A stretch of 36,228 nt of DNA from Candidatus Saccharimonadota bacterium (GCA_017545525.1 JAFWMT010000001.1:1-36228), one strand, 5' to 3'. Positions 22,195-30,534 are shown, numbered from the stretch's first letter. Notes: generated by a model from the sequence alone, not told the origin. Numbers and translations: made by a program.

Positions 22195-23930
22195 TAGATC
22201 TCCTTCAAACGCTTGGCAAGCTTGGATAATTCAACTTTCTCTTCTTTGTCGCGAAGGCGAAGAGAAACTGTATTCTCGGAAGCATCTTTCGGGCCAACGA
22301 TAAGTACGGCAGGAATTTTAAGCCCAGTAGCACGTTTAATCTTCTTCCCTAGCGAATCGGCGGAATCGTCTACGCTATAGCGAATTTTATTCTTCGGAAG
22401 GGGGCGATCAAGGCAAGTATCGTCTAAGATGTCTGTAATTTTTTTGACGTAATCCGAAACTTGATTATTGACAGTTAGAATACGGACGTTTTCAGGAGCA
22501 TTCCACATCGGAAGCCAGCCGGCAGTATGTTCAAGATAAATACTCATGAAGCGTTCGATTGAACCGATTAAGGCGCAGTGAATCATGATTGGAGTCTTTT
22601 TACTACCATCAGCGTCAATATATTCTAGTTTAAAGCGGTTAGGTAAAGCATAATCTAGCTGCACTGTTGCAAGTTGCCACTCGCGGCCAAGTGCGTCGAC
22701 TGCCATAAAATCCATCTTTGGACCATACATAGCGGCTTCGCCTTCACCAATAAAGTAATCCATTTTGAATTTCTCGGCCATATCCTTAATCGCGGATTCA
22801 GCTTTTTGCCACATTTCTGGTGTGCCAATATAACCATCGCCGTCATCACGGAAAGAAAGACGAAGATGCAATTTCATATCTATCTCTTTATAAAGCTCTT
22901 TGGCAGATTCAATTAACTCGCCGAAGATGTCGCCAACTTGGTCTTCAGTACAGAAGACGTGCGAGTCGTCTTGGGTAATAGAACGGACACGAGAAAGACC
23001 GCCAAGCTCACCTTTCTTCTCGTCACGATAAACCATAGTAGTTTCGAGATATTTAATCGGTAAATCTTTATATGAACGAGGAGAGCTAGCGTAGATTTGA
23101 GAATGGTGCGGACAAGAAACCGGTTTAATGGCTAGATGATCGCCGCTTTCCTGCGAAATGAATTGGAACATTTCGGGAAATTTCTCGTAATGACCTGAGG
23201 TTTTAAAGAGTTCAATATTAGCAATATGCGGAATACAAACTTTTTTATAGCCGCGTTTTAAACGAAAACTTTGAGTAAAATCATTAAGCAAATCGCGTAA
23301 AATGGTACCGCGTGGAGTGAAGAGCGGTAAACCAGAGCCAACTAAGTTAGAATAACAGAATAAATCTAATTCTTTGCCGAGTTTGCGATGGTCACGCGCT
23401 TTTGCTTCTTCTTGGCGCTTCAAATAGTCGTCGAGTTCTGCTTCTTTGTCAAAAGCAACGCCGTAAATACGGGTCAACATCGGACGCTTCTCATCGCCAC
23501 GCCAGTAAGCACCAGCGACACGAATAAGCTTAAAATGACCCACTTCGCTTAAGTCTTTAACGTGCGGCCCTTTACAAAGATCAGTAAAGAGATCGCCTAG
23601 ATCATAAAAAGTAATTTTTTCTTTTTCAGGGAGTTCTTCAATGAGTTCAATCTTATAATCTTGGCCGTGTTTCTTCGCCCAGTCGAGCGCTTCAGCCTTA
23701 GAAGCTTCACGTTTTTCCATCGTAAGTTTTTTAGCAATAATTCCCTGCATCTTCTTCTCGATTTTCGGAAGATCCGTGTCAGAAATTTTTGTTTTGCCGA
23801 AATCGATATCGTAGTAAAACCCGTCGTCAATGGCGGGACCGATGCCGAATTTGGCTTTCGGATAAAGTTCTAATACTGCCGCGGCAAGAACGTGGCTCAA
23901 AGTATGACGCATTTTTTCTAAATCGTTCAT
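22194..23930 (-). CDS. thrS: threonyl-tRNA synthetase, without TGS domain
   Basis: Class II synthetase, 578 aa. It begins directly at the editing domain (EKMRHTLSHVLAAAVLELYP with HxxxH, and later CKGPHVKD), so the usual N-terminal TGS domain of about 60 residues is missing. The catalytic core has the zinc-binding KPVSCPHHSQIY, motif 2 YRDEKKGELGGLSRVRSITQDDSHVFC, EFLIGEGEAAMYGPKMDF-type motif (FIGEGEAAMYGPKMDF) and motif 3 (HCALIGSIERFMSIYLEH). A C-terminal anticodon-binding domain follows. A GGAG site precedes ATG; promoter at 23957-23965. Operon with miaA. Confidence 0.95.
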   Translation of the reverse strand: MNDLEKMRHTLSHVLAAAVLELYPKAKFGIGPAIDDGFYYDIDFGKTKISDTDLPKIEKKMQGIIAKKLTMEKREASKAEALDWAKKHGQDYKIELIEELPEKEKITFYDLGDLFTDLCKGPHVKDLSEVGHFKLIRVAGAYWRGDEKRPMLTRIYGVAFDKEAELDDYLKRQEEAKARDHRKLGKELDLFCYSNLVGSGLPLFTPRGTILRDLLNDFTQSFRLKRGYKKVCIPHIANIELFKTSGHYEKFPEMFQFISQESGDHLAIKPVSCPHHSQIYASSPRSYKDLPIKYLETTMVYRDEKKGELGGLSRVRSITQDDSHVFCTEDQVGDIFGELIESAKELYKEIDMKLHLRLSFRDDGDGYIGTPEMWQKAESAIKDMAEKFKMDYFIGEGEAAMYGPKMDFMAVDALGREWQLATVQLDYALPNRFKLEYIDADGSKKTPIMIHCALIGSIERFMSIYLEHTAGWLPMWNAPENVRILTVNNQVSDYVKKITDILDDTCLDRPLPKNKIRYSVDDSADSLGKKIKRATGLKIPAVLIVGPKDASENTVSLRLRDKEEKVELSKLAKRLKEI

Positions 23931-23956
23931 TTTAACTCCATTTCTTCTTAATACTA

Positions 23957-23965
23957 ATTATACCA
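23957..23965 (-). promoter_or_regulatory. extended -10 promoter of thrS-miaA
   Basis: Minus-strand TGGTATAAT, giving a leader of about 20 nt with GGAG. No clear -35. No T-box stem is visible. Confidence 0.7.
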
Positions 23966-24000
23966 CAGCTAAAGTTTAGAGTGGGTAAAAAGTGTAGCAG

Positions 24001-24960
24001 TTACCCCATAATTTGTGGCAAAGTGACAAAGAATAGAGTCATCATGGTTGGCATAGTAATGATAGACATTAAGGTAGAAATTACCACTATTTGACTAGCT
24101 TCGGCAACATCACCTCCATACTTCTCGGCAAAAAGACCGAGCGAAGTAGCTGTAGGGAGAGCTTGGATAAGTGTGCAAATTAAAACGACTTCGTCTGGGA
24201 AATTAAAAATGATTTTAGTGACAAGGTATGTAATGGCAGGGGCAATGATGAGTTGAATGGCGGCGACGATGAACAAACGCCACTTTTTTAAAATCTTCTT
24301 GAAATCGGCGGTAGACAGCATATAACCAATACAGAAGAGCGAGAGCGGTGTAGTGGCACCAGAAACATATTTAACAGAATCATGTAAGACCGGCATAGTC
24401 GCTTCCACATTAACATGGCACAAGAAAAGCACCATACCAAGGATGACTGCGACGATATTCGGATTAAAGATAGTTTTAAGAATAAATTTAGAATCAATTT
24501 TACGCTCAAAGAGCCAGACGCCATAAGAAAACAAAGCGAGGTTGAATGCGATGATGAAACCGCAGTAAGGAATAACTCCGCGTTCGCCAAATGCCATGCT
24601 AATCAATGGATAGCCTAGAAATGTAGCATTATTAAACGCAAAGGAAAATTGAGCTTCATAGCTAAGCTCGCCTGGAAAGAACTTTTTATTATAAACTATC
24701 TTAGCGGCAATAATAACTAGGAGCATGGTAACGATGCCGCCCACGAGGCCCATAAAGAAAAGTTCGGAAAACTCGTCAGAATACTCGCCAGGAAAAGCGT
24801 TAAAGAGGGAGGCTGGCATTAAAACCATTAATAATAAGTTAACGAGTTTTTTGTTAGTATTTTTATCAATCCACTTAATCTTACCTAAAAATAAACCAAA
24901 TGCAATAATAACAGCTATAACAATAAGACTAGTGTAAAATTTAGTGAAGTCTATATTCAT
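24001..24960 (-). CDS. AEC-family membrane transporter
   Basis: 319 aa with about ten hydrophobic segments, the size and layout of the auxin efflux carrier (AEC/bile-acid-type) family, which includes malate and malonate carriers. SFAFNNATFLGYPLISMAFGERG fits the conserved NxxFxGxPL segment in the middle of AEC proteins; TLIQALPTATSLGLFAEKYGGD fits the second repeat. The substrate is unknown; an organic acid or amino acid is a guess. Leaderless-type start: TGTTATAAT, 6 nt, ATG. Monocistronic. Confidence 0.85.
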   Translation of the reverse strand: MNIDFTKFYTSLIVIAVIIAFGLFLGKIKWIDKNTNKKLVNLLLMVLMPASLFNAFPGEYSDEFSELFFMGLVGGIVTMLLVIIAAKIVYNKKFFPGELSYEAQFSFAFNNATFLGYPLISMAFGERGVIPYCGFIIAFNLALFSYGVWLFERKIDSKFILKTIFNPNIVAVILGMVLFLCHVNVEATMPVLHDSVKYVSGATTPLSLFCIGYMLSTADFKKILKKWRLFIVAAIQLIIAPAITYLVTKIIFNFPDEVVLICTLIQALPTATSLGLFAEKYGGDVAEASQIVVISTLMSIITMPTMMTLFFVTLPQIMG

Positions 24961-24966
24961 AAGCTT

Positions 24967-24975
24967 ATTATAACA
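24967..24975 (-). promoter_or_regulatory. extended -10 promoter of the AEC transporter (leaderless)
   Basis: Minus-strand TGTTATAAT, 6 nt before ATG 24960. Confidence 0.75.
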
Positions 24976-25005
24976 CTAATTCTGCCCGGTGATAATTGAA
25001 TCTGA

Positions 25006-25668
25006 CTAGTTCTTCTTCCCTACCCCGCCGCGAATTTTAAGAATTTTGCAGGTTTTTATAATCGTATCGTTAAAACTATCGTTGATTTTTAAATTATGGC
25101 CGAAACTATGTTTAAGTTCAGTTTTAATATCATTAAAATGGGCACAGGCTAAAATAACTTCTTTTAATTTCAGATCATCTTTTTTAAGAAAATTATGAAT
25201 GGTTTGGGAAATTTCGGTTTCAGTTAATTCGCCATCGTCAATTTTTCCCGTCCACGAGTCTAATAAAAGAGTACGAGCTTTCTGTTTAAGGTGAAAAAGA
25301 AAATTATAGTAGTTGATAGTCTTAGCAACTGGTTTAGTCGTTAAAATAACAATTTCGCGTTGAATAAAAGTTTCTGGTTTCTTTAAACTCAAACCGAGGA
25401 ATTGCTGGTTTTTAAATTTACGCTGAAAATATTTAAGTGAAGTGATTGACAAAAGATAGTTCGCAAAAATTATTAGATCGACTTTCCCGATATAGGGGCG
25501 CAAAGCTTCTCTCGCGCATTGGCGTGCTCCCCTAGAGCTAGATTGGATTTTTTCGGCATTGCGCCAGTCAATCACCCTAATCACTTCAACAACCGGCAAT
25601 GCCTCTTCTAATTGATCAGCAAATAATTCCCCACCATAACCGCTGTCAAAAACGACAACTTTTAACAT
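25006..25668 (-). CDS. Asp/Glu racemase-like protein lacking one catalytic cysteine
   Basis: 220 aa resembling glutamate racemase MurI. VVVFDSGYGGELFADQL matches the N-terminal DSGxGG motif (D8), and VILACAHFNDI (C175) matches the second motif GCTHYP. The first catalytic motif, normally ACNTAS, reads FANYLLS (A69-N70), so the first cysteine is Ala. A normal two-cysteine racemase reaction is therefore unlikely. The protein is also about 40 residues shorter than MurI. ATG 25668 has GGAAGGA upstream and a TGATAAAAT box near 25703-25711. Alternatives are a degenerate racemase or a binding protein. No peptidoglycan genes are next to it. Confidence 0.7.
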   Translation of the reverse strand: MLKVVVFDSGYGGELFADQLEEALPVVEVIRVIDWRNAEKIQSSSRGARQCAREALRPYIGKVDLIIFANYLLSITSLKYFQRKFKNQQFLGLSLKKPETFIQREIVILTTKPVAKTINYYNFLFHLKQKARTLLLDSWTGKIDDGELTETEISQTIHNFLKKDDLKLKEVILACAHFNDIKTELKHSFGHNLKINDSFNDTIIKTCKILKIRGGVGKKN

Positions 25669-25799
25669 TTTTTCCTTCCCCCTCCACTCGTTCCGATTTT
25701 ATCACGTTTTTTCAGGGGTGAAATTTTTAAATTGCGATTTGTGCGACAAATGTCTCATAAAATAAAAAATCGTGAAAAAAATAAGGGGTGAGGTATTAA

Positions 25800-25844
25800 C
25801 CAGAATAAAAACTAAACCCCTTTAATGTTTACTTTTTATTCTGG
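25800..25844 (-). terminator. long hairpin after the NDT-HD gene
   Basis: Stem of 18 bp with one C-C mismatch: CCAGAATAAAAA (25800-25811) with TTTTTATTCTGG (25833-25844), continuing inward to a 9-nt loop. The minus-strand 3' arm is T-rich. It lies between two same-strand genes and probably ends the upstream one. A short inverted repeat ATTTGT-ACAAAT (25735-25749) nearby may be an operator; otherwise 25669-25908 shows little. Confidence 0.6.
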
Positions 25845-25908
25845 TGGGGCTTAATTAGCCAGGCTTTAACAATATAGAGAGATAACATTTGCGAAAGGTT
25901 AAATAATT

Positions 25909-27015
25909 CTAGCTATGTTTTTTAGTTTCTATACTCCTTATATAGCTTCTTTGTCTTTCTAAAAATTTCTTCTTATCGGACAATAATTTCCTGATGTCAA
26001 CTAAAAACTTTTTGTATTCTTCGTCCTTAAAGAAAAACTTTGCGTATCCATTCTCGCCAAACTTGAGCTTAAGGTGTTTATATGCCCGATTAAATAATTC
26101 ATCATCACTATACTCTGGATGTAATCTTTTACCATAAAAATAACTTCTCTCAAGACAAGCTTCAATGTTATTGTTTCTATCTGCCGTCGATACTATTTTC
26201 CCATAAATGCTGCGTGGTTCATGGTCTGAGGAGGCTCGATGATCCTCAATAGCTTCTCGTATTGTTCTTAATTCGTCTCCGGAGAAAAAATCGCTCAGTT
26301 TCTTGTCTTTTTGCATTATTTTTGCCGATACTATTTCGTGTCTTTTCGGGTCAATATGATGCCCAATGTCATGATATGCGGCGACAACATATACGATATT
26401 GTAATTAATATCTGGAACATCTTGAGCGAACTTAAAACTTCTATCAATAACGTATTTTATATGGCTTAAACTATGTGCTGGCTCATTTTTTTCATATTCT
26501 GGAAAAACGACAGTTTCTATATGTTTTCTTAACTCGTTATTTACCTTAAGTAAGTTAAAGTCCGTTACAATTTGTTTAAATGGTCGAATCAGGTCGTCTG
26601 GAGAATCATAAAAGATTACTTTTGTTGCAAGATTCGATATCGTGGTTGATATGTCGCTGCCAGTTTTAGCAATTACAAAAATTGGCTTTCCGATAGCATA
26701 GCAGTACCCAGCATTGATACCGAGCCCAACACCCTTCTCGCTAAATTCGATTATATTACAATCACATCGCCGCATAGCAGGAAAAGCATAATCTGTCATC
26801 AAAGTTTTGCCTTTTGGAATTTCTGCTTTACCCCATTTTTCAACATCACGAGCCATGAGAGTGATGGTTATGCCGGCTTTATTAAGGGCTTTTTCGATAG
26901 CTTCAACTTTTGCTTTATCCTCGTCTCCCTCGTGAAACTTTAATGCAAAAAATGAGTGGAGCGTACCCGGTTTTCTAGTCTTAGGAATTGCTACTGGTTT
27001 TGCTATTTCGACCAT
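25909..27015 (-). CDS. nucleoside deoxyribosyltransferase-like domain fused to HD phosphohydrolase
   Basis: 368-aa fusion. Residues about 18-150 resemble the nucleoside 2-deoxyribosyltransferase/DNPH1 fold: SFFALKFHEGDED (start strand), CDCNIIEFSEKGVGLGINAGYCYAIGKPIFVIA (the segment usually GxGxE.GyA.A.GKP) and a helical end. The catalytic Glu of that segment appears to be N101. Residues about 160-360 form an HD domain: HSLSH (181-185), YHDIGHH (H215-D216), DHR (258-260) and STADR (D279). It probably acts on nucleotides or nucleotide signals, but substrate and reaction are unknown. The start is leaderless (TGTTATAAT, 6 nt, ATG 27015), directly before the tRNA-Val terminator. No phage or defence genes are adjacent. 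Confidence 0.75.
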   Translation of the reverse strand: MVEIAKPVAIPKTRKPGTLHSFFALKFHEGDEDKAKVEAIEKALNKAGITITLMARDVEKWGKAEIPKGKTLMTDYAFPAMRRCDCNIIEFSEKGVGLGINAGYCYAIGKPIFVIAKTGSDISTTISNLATKVIFYDSPDDLIRPFKQIVTDFNLLKVNNELRKHIETVVFPEYEKNEPAHSLSHIKYVIDRSFKFAQDVPDINYNIVYVVAAYHDIGHHIDPKRHEIVSAKIMQKDKKLSDFFSGDELRTIREAIEDHRASSDHEPRSIYGKIVSTADRNNNIEACLERSYFYGKRLHPEYSDDELFNRAYKHLKLKFGENGYAKFFFKDEEYKKFLVDIRKLLSDKKKFLERQRSYIRSIETKKHS

Positions 27016-27021
27016 ATTGTC

Positions 27022-27030
27022 ATTATAACA
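27022..27030 (-). promoter_or_regulatory. extended -10 promoter of the NDT-HD gene (leaderless)
   Basis: Minus-strand TGTTATAAT, 6 nt before ATG 27015. Confidence 0.75.
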
Positions 27031-27040
27031 TTATCCTTCA

Positions 27041-27079
27041 GAAATTAAATAAAGAGCCTTGGGCTCTTTCTTTAATTTC
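27041..27079 (-). terminator. tRNA-Val terminator
   Basis: AAGAGCC pairs with GGCTCTT around a CAA loop, extended by GAAATTAAA with TTTAATTTC across a short internal loop. It starts right at the encoded CCA of tRNA-Val. Confidence 0.85.
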
Positions 27080-27156
27080 TGGTGGGTTGTGAGGGGCTCG
27101 AACCCCCGACCTTCTCGGTGTAAACGAGACGCTCTAGCCAACTGAGCTAACAACCC
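27080..27156 (-). tRNA. tRNA-Val (anticodon UAC)
   Basis: The minus strand folds as a full cloverleaf: acceptor GGGTTGT/ACAACCC, D-stem GCTC/GAGC, anticodon stem TCTCG/CGAGA with loop TTTACAC (anticodon TAC, reading GUN), and T-arm GGGGG-TTCGAGC-CCCTC. Discriminator A and CCA are encoded. No mismatches in the stems apart from one G-U. Confidence 0.96.
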
Positions 27157-27165
27157 GTTCTAATT

Positions 27166-27174
27166 ATTATATCA
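27166..27174 (-). promoter_or_regulatory. extended -10 promoter of tRNA-Val
   Basis: Minus-strand TGATATAAT, about 9 nt before the mature 5' end. Confidence 0.65.
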
Positions 27175-27191
27175 CAAAGTGAAGTTTTAGG

Positions 27192-27761
27192 CTAGTTCTC
27201 CCTATCGAAATTGGCGATTGGGCTTAAACGCGAACTAGCGGTTTCAGTAAGATACATAATTTTATCTACGGTTTTTAAGATTTCGTCTTTTTTATAGCCG
27301 TCAGATTGCCATTTTTCCAAAACAGCGGCAATTTCTTTGATATAAATATCGAGTATTTCCCTGTTGATTTTTTGACTAGACGTTAAAATGTGTGGTGACA
27401 GAATTAAAATCATTTCTTCAATTAAATCTTTTTGACCATATTTAAGAAGAAAATTCATAATTTCTTGATGAATGTAAATAAAAATTAAAGTTCTTTCGTA
27501 TAAGTTTTTTATTTTAACATTTTTGCGCAAACAACGAAAGAAACTTTTATATTGACGTAAAATATAATCTTCGTAATCTGGGACGATGGCGTAGATTGTT
27601 TGATGGTGACGGTAAAAAGTTGAGCGAGAAATTTTGGCAGTTTTAATAAGGTGTCTGATATTGATTTTGGTTTTAGCGGAAAAATATGCTATGGCTATAG
27701 CATGTTCAATTTCACGGAATTTTTTGTTTTTTAATTTTTTATCTGTAAATCTTCTGGGCAT
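27192..27761 (-). CDS. TetR-like transcriptional regulator
   Basis: 189 aa. The N-terminal helix-turn-helix reads INIRHLIKTAKISRSTFYRHHQTI, the TetR/AcrR pattern (xxxTFYxHF). The rest is helical, as in the ligand-binding part of this group, but shows no specific similarity. It follows the GT2 glycosyltransferase gene by 9 nt on the same strand, so it is probably cotranscribed and may control that operon. No good Shine-Dalgarno is visible before ATG 27761, so the start is uncertain. Confidence 0.7.
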   Translation of the reverse strand: MPRRFTDKKLKNKKFREIEHAIAIAYFSAKTKINIRHLIKTAKISRSTFYRHHQTIYAIVPDYEDYILRQYKSFFRCLRKNVKIKNLYERTLIFIYIHQEIMNFLLKYGQKDLIEEMILILSPHILTSSQKINREILDIYIKEIAAVLEKWQSDGYKKDEILKTVDKIMYLTETASSRLSPIANFDREN

Positions 27762-27770
27762 GGCCGAAGT

Positions 27771-29396
27771 TTATTTTTTTACCACTTTCTTCGTTACGTC
27801 AAATTTTTCCATGTATAGTCCGAGCATGAGACGAGTTTGAGCATAAAAAGCGGCGAGAGACTGGTAGATGATTGAGGTAATAGGCATCAGAATCCATTGA
27901 ATAGCCATGAGGAAATTCCTGCCTTTACGATATTTGGCTGGACGTTTCGGTAAAATTTTAAAGGAAACCAAAACTGAAACGATAAGACCGATAGAGGCGA
28001 AAGTCTCAACTATACTAACGATATTCGGAAGATTATAAGCAACCATGGTATGGGCCGAGACATTCATAATCATTGGCACCCAACCGCCGAAAGCAACGAT
28101 AGGGGCAAGAATAGCTAGAGTAACGTGGCCATCTAAGAGACGCCAGAACTTCGGGAAAAGTTTCCAAAAAGGCATGATACGATTCTCTTTTTTGACGAAT
28201 AATCTGGAGCCGACGTAAGCAACATCACTAGCGCCGTAATACCAACGACGAACTTGGACGAATTGGGCTTTAATGGTTTTCCAGAGAGTTTCGTCAATGA
28301 CGGCGTCTTGGTAAATCGGAATGCGAATTGGCAGGACTGAATAATCACCGGAGAAGAAGAAAAGACTTCGCCAATACTGATGACCATCTTCAACAATAGT
28401 GCGTTTAGACCAAAAATGCATGGCTTTTAAAGCTTGGAGAGGCTGAGAATGCGAAGCGAAGTTGCGGAGAACGTGCGGGCGCATGGTTGAGATAACGTTA
28501 AAGAAAGAGTTTGAGACAGCAATAATGCGCGAAGGGGCGGGAGCGTCCCAAATGTTGTTCATGAAGAGCGAGACTGGTTGGTAACTTAAGCGCTGACGGT
28601 TCGGATGCACAATAAACTCATAAGCGACAGAGTCGAAATACTTCGGGGCGACGTGGTTGTCGCTATCGAGAGAAGTGACGATGATGTTCTCGATAGAGAG
28701 GTGTTTTTCATCGATAAAATTAGCTAGATATTCGCCAGCATAAGTCAGGTTTGGGCCTTTGCCGACAATTTCATGAGGAAGATTGGCAGTATGCTTAACG
28801 AGCAGAAAATGCTTAAAAGTGCTGCGATACTTTTTGGCAAGATTCTCGGCGGTTTCTGCCATCGATTCCCCGCCACGCTCTTCGTAAGCGAGAACGAAAA
28901 TAATGTGATCATTCGGAAAAGTAGAATTTTTAACGGCTTCAATTGAAGGCCCGAGCACTTCTTCACCTTCGTTATAAGCGGTTATAATAACCGCATGATA
29001 GATTTTTGAAGGTTTCGGATATTCTTTTTCCATAGCTGCAATCATCTTTAAATTTTCAATGTGCTCTCTAAAATGATAACTTTTATGATCTTCATCATGA
29101 AGACGTTCGTAGGCTTCGTGAGGATTTTCCAAATCTTCTAGACGCCGCCTCCAATCTACGCGACCGGCGCGCTTTAAAACCTCGTAGCCCTGAACGGTAC
29201 GATAAGCAACCCCGATAGCTTTAACGAGAGTAGTAGCGATTAAAATAAACAGATAAATGGCGCCCAGTACCGGATCAAACCAAGATAAAAGAAATAATAA
29301 AATGATTGCGCCATAAGAAATGAGCCCTGGCAAAATCTCTAGGAAGCGGTAAAGCTTTGTACGTTTTCCCTGCGGAATTTCGAGGTTAGTGCGCAT
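27771..29396 (-). CDS. membrane glycosyltransferase, GT2 family
   Basis: 541-aa inner-membrane enzyme. Two N-terminal membrane segments (about 20-65) are followed by a cytoplasmic GT-A domain: HAVIITAYNEGEEVL, SLDSDNH as the DxD motif, an acceptor region with IVEDGHQYWRS (ED motif) and QVRRWYYG, the Q/RxxRW motif of processive enzymes. Three or four C-terminal membrane segments follow (about 415-510). This layout is like cellulose/hyaluronan synthase and N-glycan-type polysaccharide synthases, so it probably makes and exports a surface glycan; sugar and product are unknown. Start ATG 29396 overlaps the upstream stop (TAATG) with GAGAAGG before it. Confidence 0.85.
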   Translation of the reverse strand: MRTNLEIPQGKRTKLYRFLEILPGLISYGAIILLFLLSWFDPVLGAIYLFILIATTLVKAIGVAYRTVQGYEVLKRAGRVDWRRRLEDLENPHEAYERLHDEDHKSYHFREHIENLKMIAAMEKEYPKPSKIYHAVIITAYNEGEEVLGPSIEAVKNSTFPNDHIIFVLAYEERGGESMAETAENLAKKYRSTFKHFLLVKHTANLPHEIVGKGPNLTYAGEYLANFIDEKHLSIENIIVTSLDSDNHVAPKYFDSVAYEFIVHPNRQRLSYQPVSLFMNNIWDAPAPSRIIAVSNSFFNVISTMRPHVLRNFASHSQPLQALKAMHFWSKRTIVEDGHQYWRSLFFFSGDYSVLPIRIPIYQDAVIDETLWKTIKAQFVQVRRWYYGASDVAYVGSRLFVKKENRIMPFWKLFPKFWRLLDGHVTLAILAPIVAFGGWVPMIMNVSAHTMVAYNLPNIVSIVETFASIGLIVSVLVSFKILPKRPAKYRKGRNFLMAIQWILMPITSIIYQSLAAFYAQTRLMLGLYMEKFDVTKKVVKK

Positions 29397-29758
29397 TAAC
29401 CTTCTCCGAGTAAACGAATCAAAACTAAAATTGTACCGAGAATCAGCGCAGTAGTAGTAATTGAAAAGAATTTAGCCATGCCACTCCCACGTTTATGAAA
29501 AATGCGGAGGGTGAGTAAATTATGTAGAAGGCCAAAATTAAGAGCGAGCAAAGGAAAAACCAATAGCCCGGTCCAAGTACCGTCGCGGTAACCGCCAATA
29601 TCGCCATAGCCGATTTTAACAACGGCGGAATTTGTGTTTAAGTTAATGATAGAAAAAACAAGTAGCACAATGGAAAGCAGAAGATTTAGGAGCATCAGAA
29701 TAAAAAGCCAACGCTCGGACCGATAAATAGCGATTAAATCTTCTTTAAAGGTTTCCAT
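29396..29758 (-). CDS. small membrane protein, partner of GT2
   Basis: 120 aa with three membrane segments (about 15-38, 62-82, 95-116). Charged N-terminus METFKEDLIAIYRSERW on the probable cytoplasmic side. It shares one base with the GT2 gene (TAATG) and follows the HdeD-like gene by 2 nt, so the three are tightly coupled. No known family; a role as an accessory to the glycosyltransferase is inferred from position. Only a weak GGGAAC-like ribosome site. Confidence 0.7.
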   Translation of the reverse strand: METFKEDLIAIYRSERWLFILMLLNLLLSIVLLVFSIINLNTNSAVVKIGYGDIGGYRDGTWTGLLVFPLLALNFGLLHNLLTLRIFHKRGSGMAKFFSITTTALILGTILVLIRLLGEG

Positions 29759-29760
29759 GT

Positions 29761-30360
29761 TTAGCTTTTGTTCCCTGTTAATTTGTCGACAATTTGATTA
29801 ACGTGTTGGATAAACATAGTATCGCTAATGATGCCAACAAGACCGGTTATAATCATCATCCAACCAATCAGGACAATGACTGCGCCAGAGTAGAAAGTAA
29901 CGAAGACGCCAAGTACTAACATGACTAAGGCAAAAATTAAAATGTATTTCCAGGTAGAGATGCCGGCAGCGGCAAGTTTAGAAGCGGTATTAATACGAAC
30001 TAGGGATTCATAGATGATAATAATACCGATGATGACACGAAAGACGCTCGCAATGTCTTCACCAATAACGAGCGCGGCAATGCCAATCAAAACTGAGACG
30101 ACGCCGGAAAGAAGACCATTGTTGAAGAAGTCGTTTTGGCCCTTTTCGAGGAAATAATTAACAATCTGAAAGCCACCTTTAACAATAAAGAAAGCACCGA
30201 CAATGTAGGCTAGAACCTGAATCATGGTATCTTGGAGAACGATGAACAATAACCCGAGAATGACAAGAGCAAGGGACTCGATAATGGCAGACCAAGCTAC
30301 TTTTTTAATGTCTCCGCTAACGTTTTCAATTGGACGTTTAATAATTTCCACCTTAGCCAT
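29761..30360 (-). CDS. HdeD/DUF308-like membrane protein
   Basis: 199 aa with six membrane segments in paired repeats, the pattern of HdeD (DUF308): LALVILGLLFIVLQDT, AYIVGAFFIVKGGFQIVNYF, GLLSGVVSVLIGIAALVIG, then VIIGIIIIYESLVRI and a final pair. HdeD in E. coli is linked with acid stress; here the function is unknown. First gene of the probable operon with the small membrane protein, GT2 and TetR-like gene. AAGGAG site before ATG; promoter TGGTATAAT at 30382-30390. Confidence 0.8.
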   Translation of the reverse strand: MAKVEIIKRPIENVSGDIKKVAWSAIIESLALVILGLLFIVLQDTMIQVLAYIVGAFFIVKGGFQIVNYFLEKGQNDFFNNGLLSGVVSVLIGIAALVIGEDIASVFRVIIGIIIIYESLVRINTASKLAAAGISTWKYILIFALVMLVLGVFVTFYSGAVIVLIGWMMIITGLVGIISDTMFIQHVNQIVDKLTGNKS

Positions 30361-30381
30361 AATTTCTCCTTAACTAACTCA

Positions 30382-30390
30382 ATTATACCA
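30382..30390 (-). promoter_or_regulatory. extended -10 promoter of the HdeD-GT2 operon
   Basis: Minus-strand TGGTATAAT with a leader of about 15 nt carrying AAGGAG. Confidence 0.7.
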
Positions 30391-30413
30391 TAATTACTTC
30401 AAATGATATAAAA

Positions 30414-30432
30414 ATGGAGCCGATGGCAGGGA
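30414..30432 (-). pseudogene. tRNA-Thr 3'-end fragment
   Basis: A 19-nt exact copy of 30533-30551 (ATGGAGCCGATGGCAGGGA), that is the 3' T-stem strand, acceptor strand, discriminator and CCA of tRNA-Thr. On the minus strand it is preceded by other sequence with a 7-bp hairpin (GCGAACC/GGTTCGC, 30460-30476) and GGGAG/CTCCC closure (30429-30433 with 30476-30480). The 5' half is absent. Confidence 0.75.
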
Positions 30433-30494
30433 GAAAGAATCTCGCACTTCGTGCTCGATGCGAACCTTTGGTTCGCTCCCTACCATTGAACTTT

Positions 30495-30534
30495 ATAGAA
30501 AATAAGTAGACCTAAAGGTCTACTTATTTTCTAT
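30495..30534 (-). terminator. tRNA-Thr terminator
   Basis: 18-bp perfect stem (AGAAAATAAGTAGACC with GGTCTACTTATTTTCT plus two flanking pairs), loop TAAA. It begins at the last A of the encoded CCA. Confidence 0.85.
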
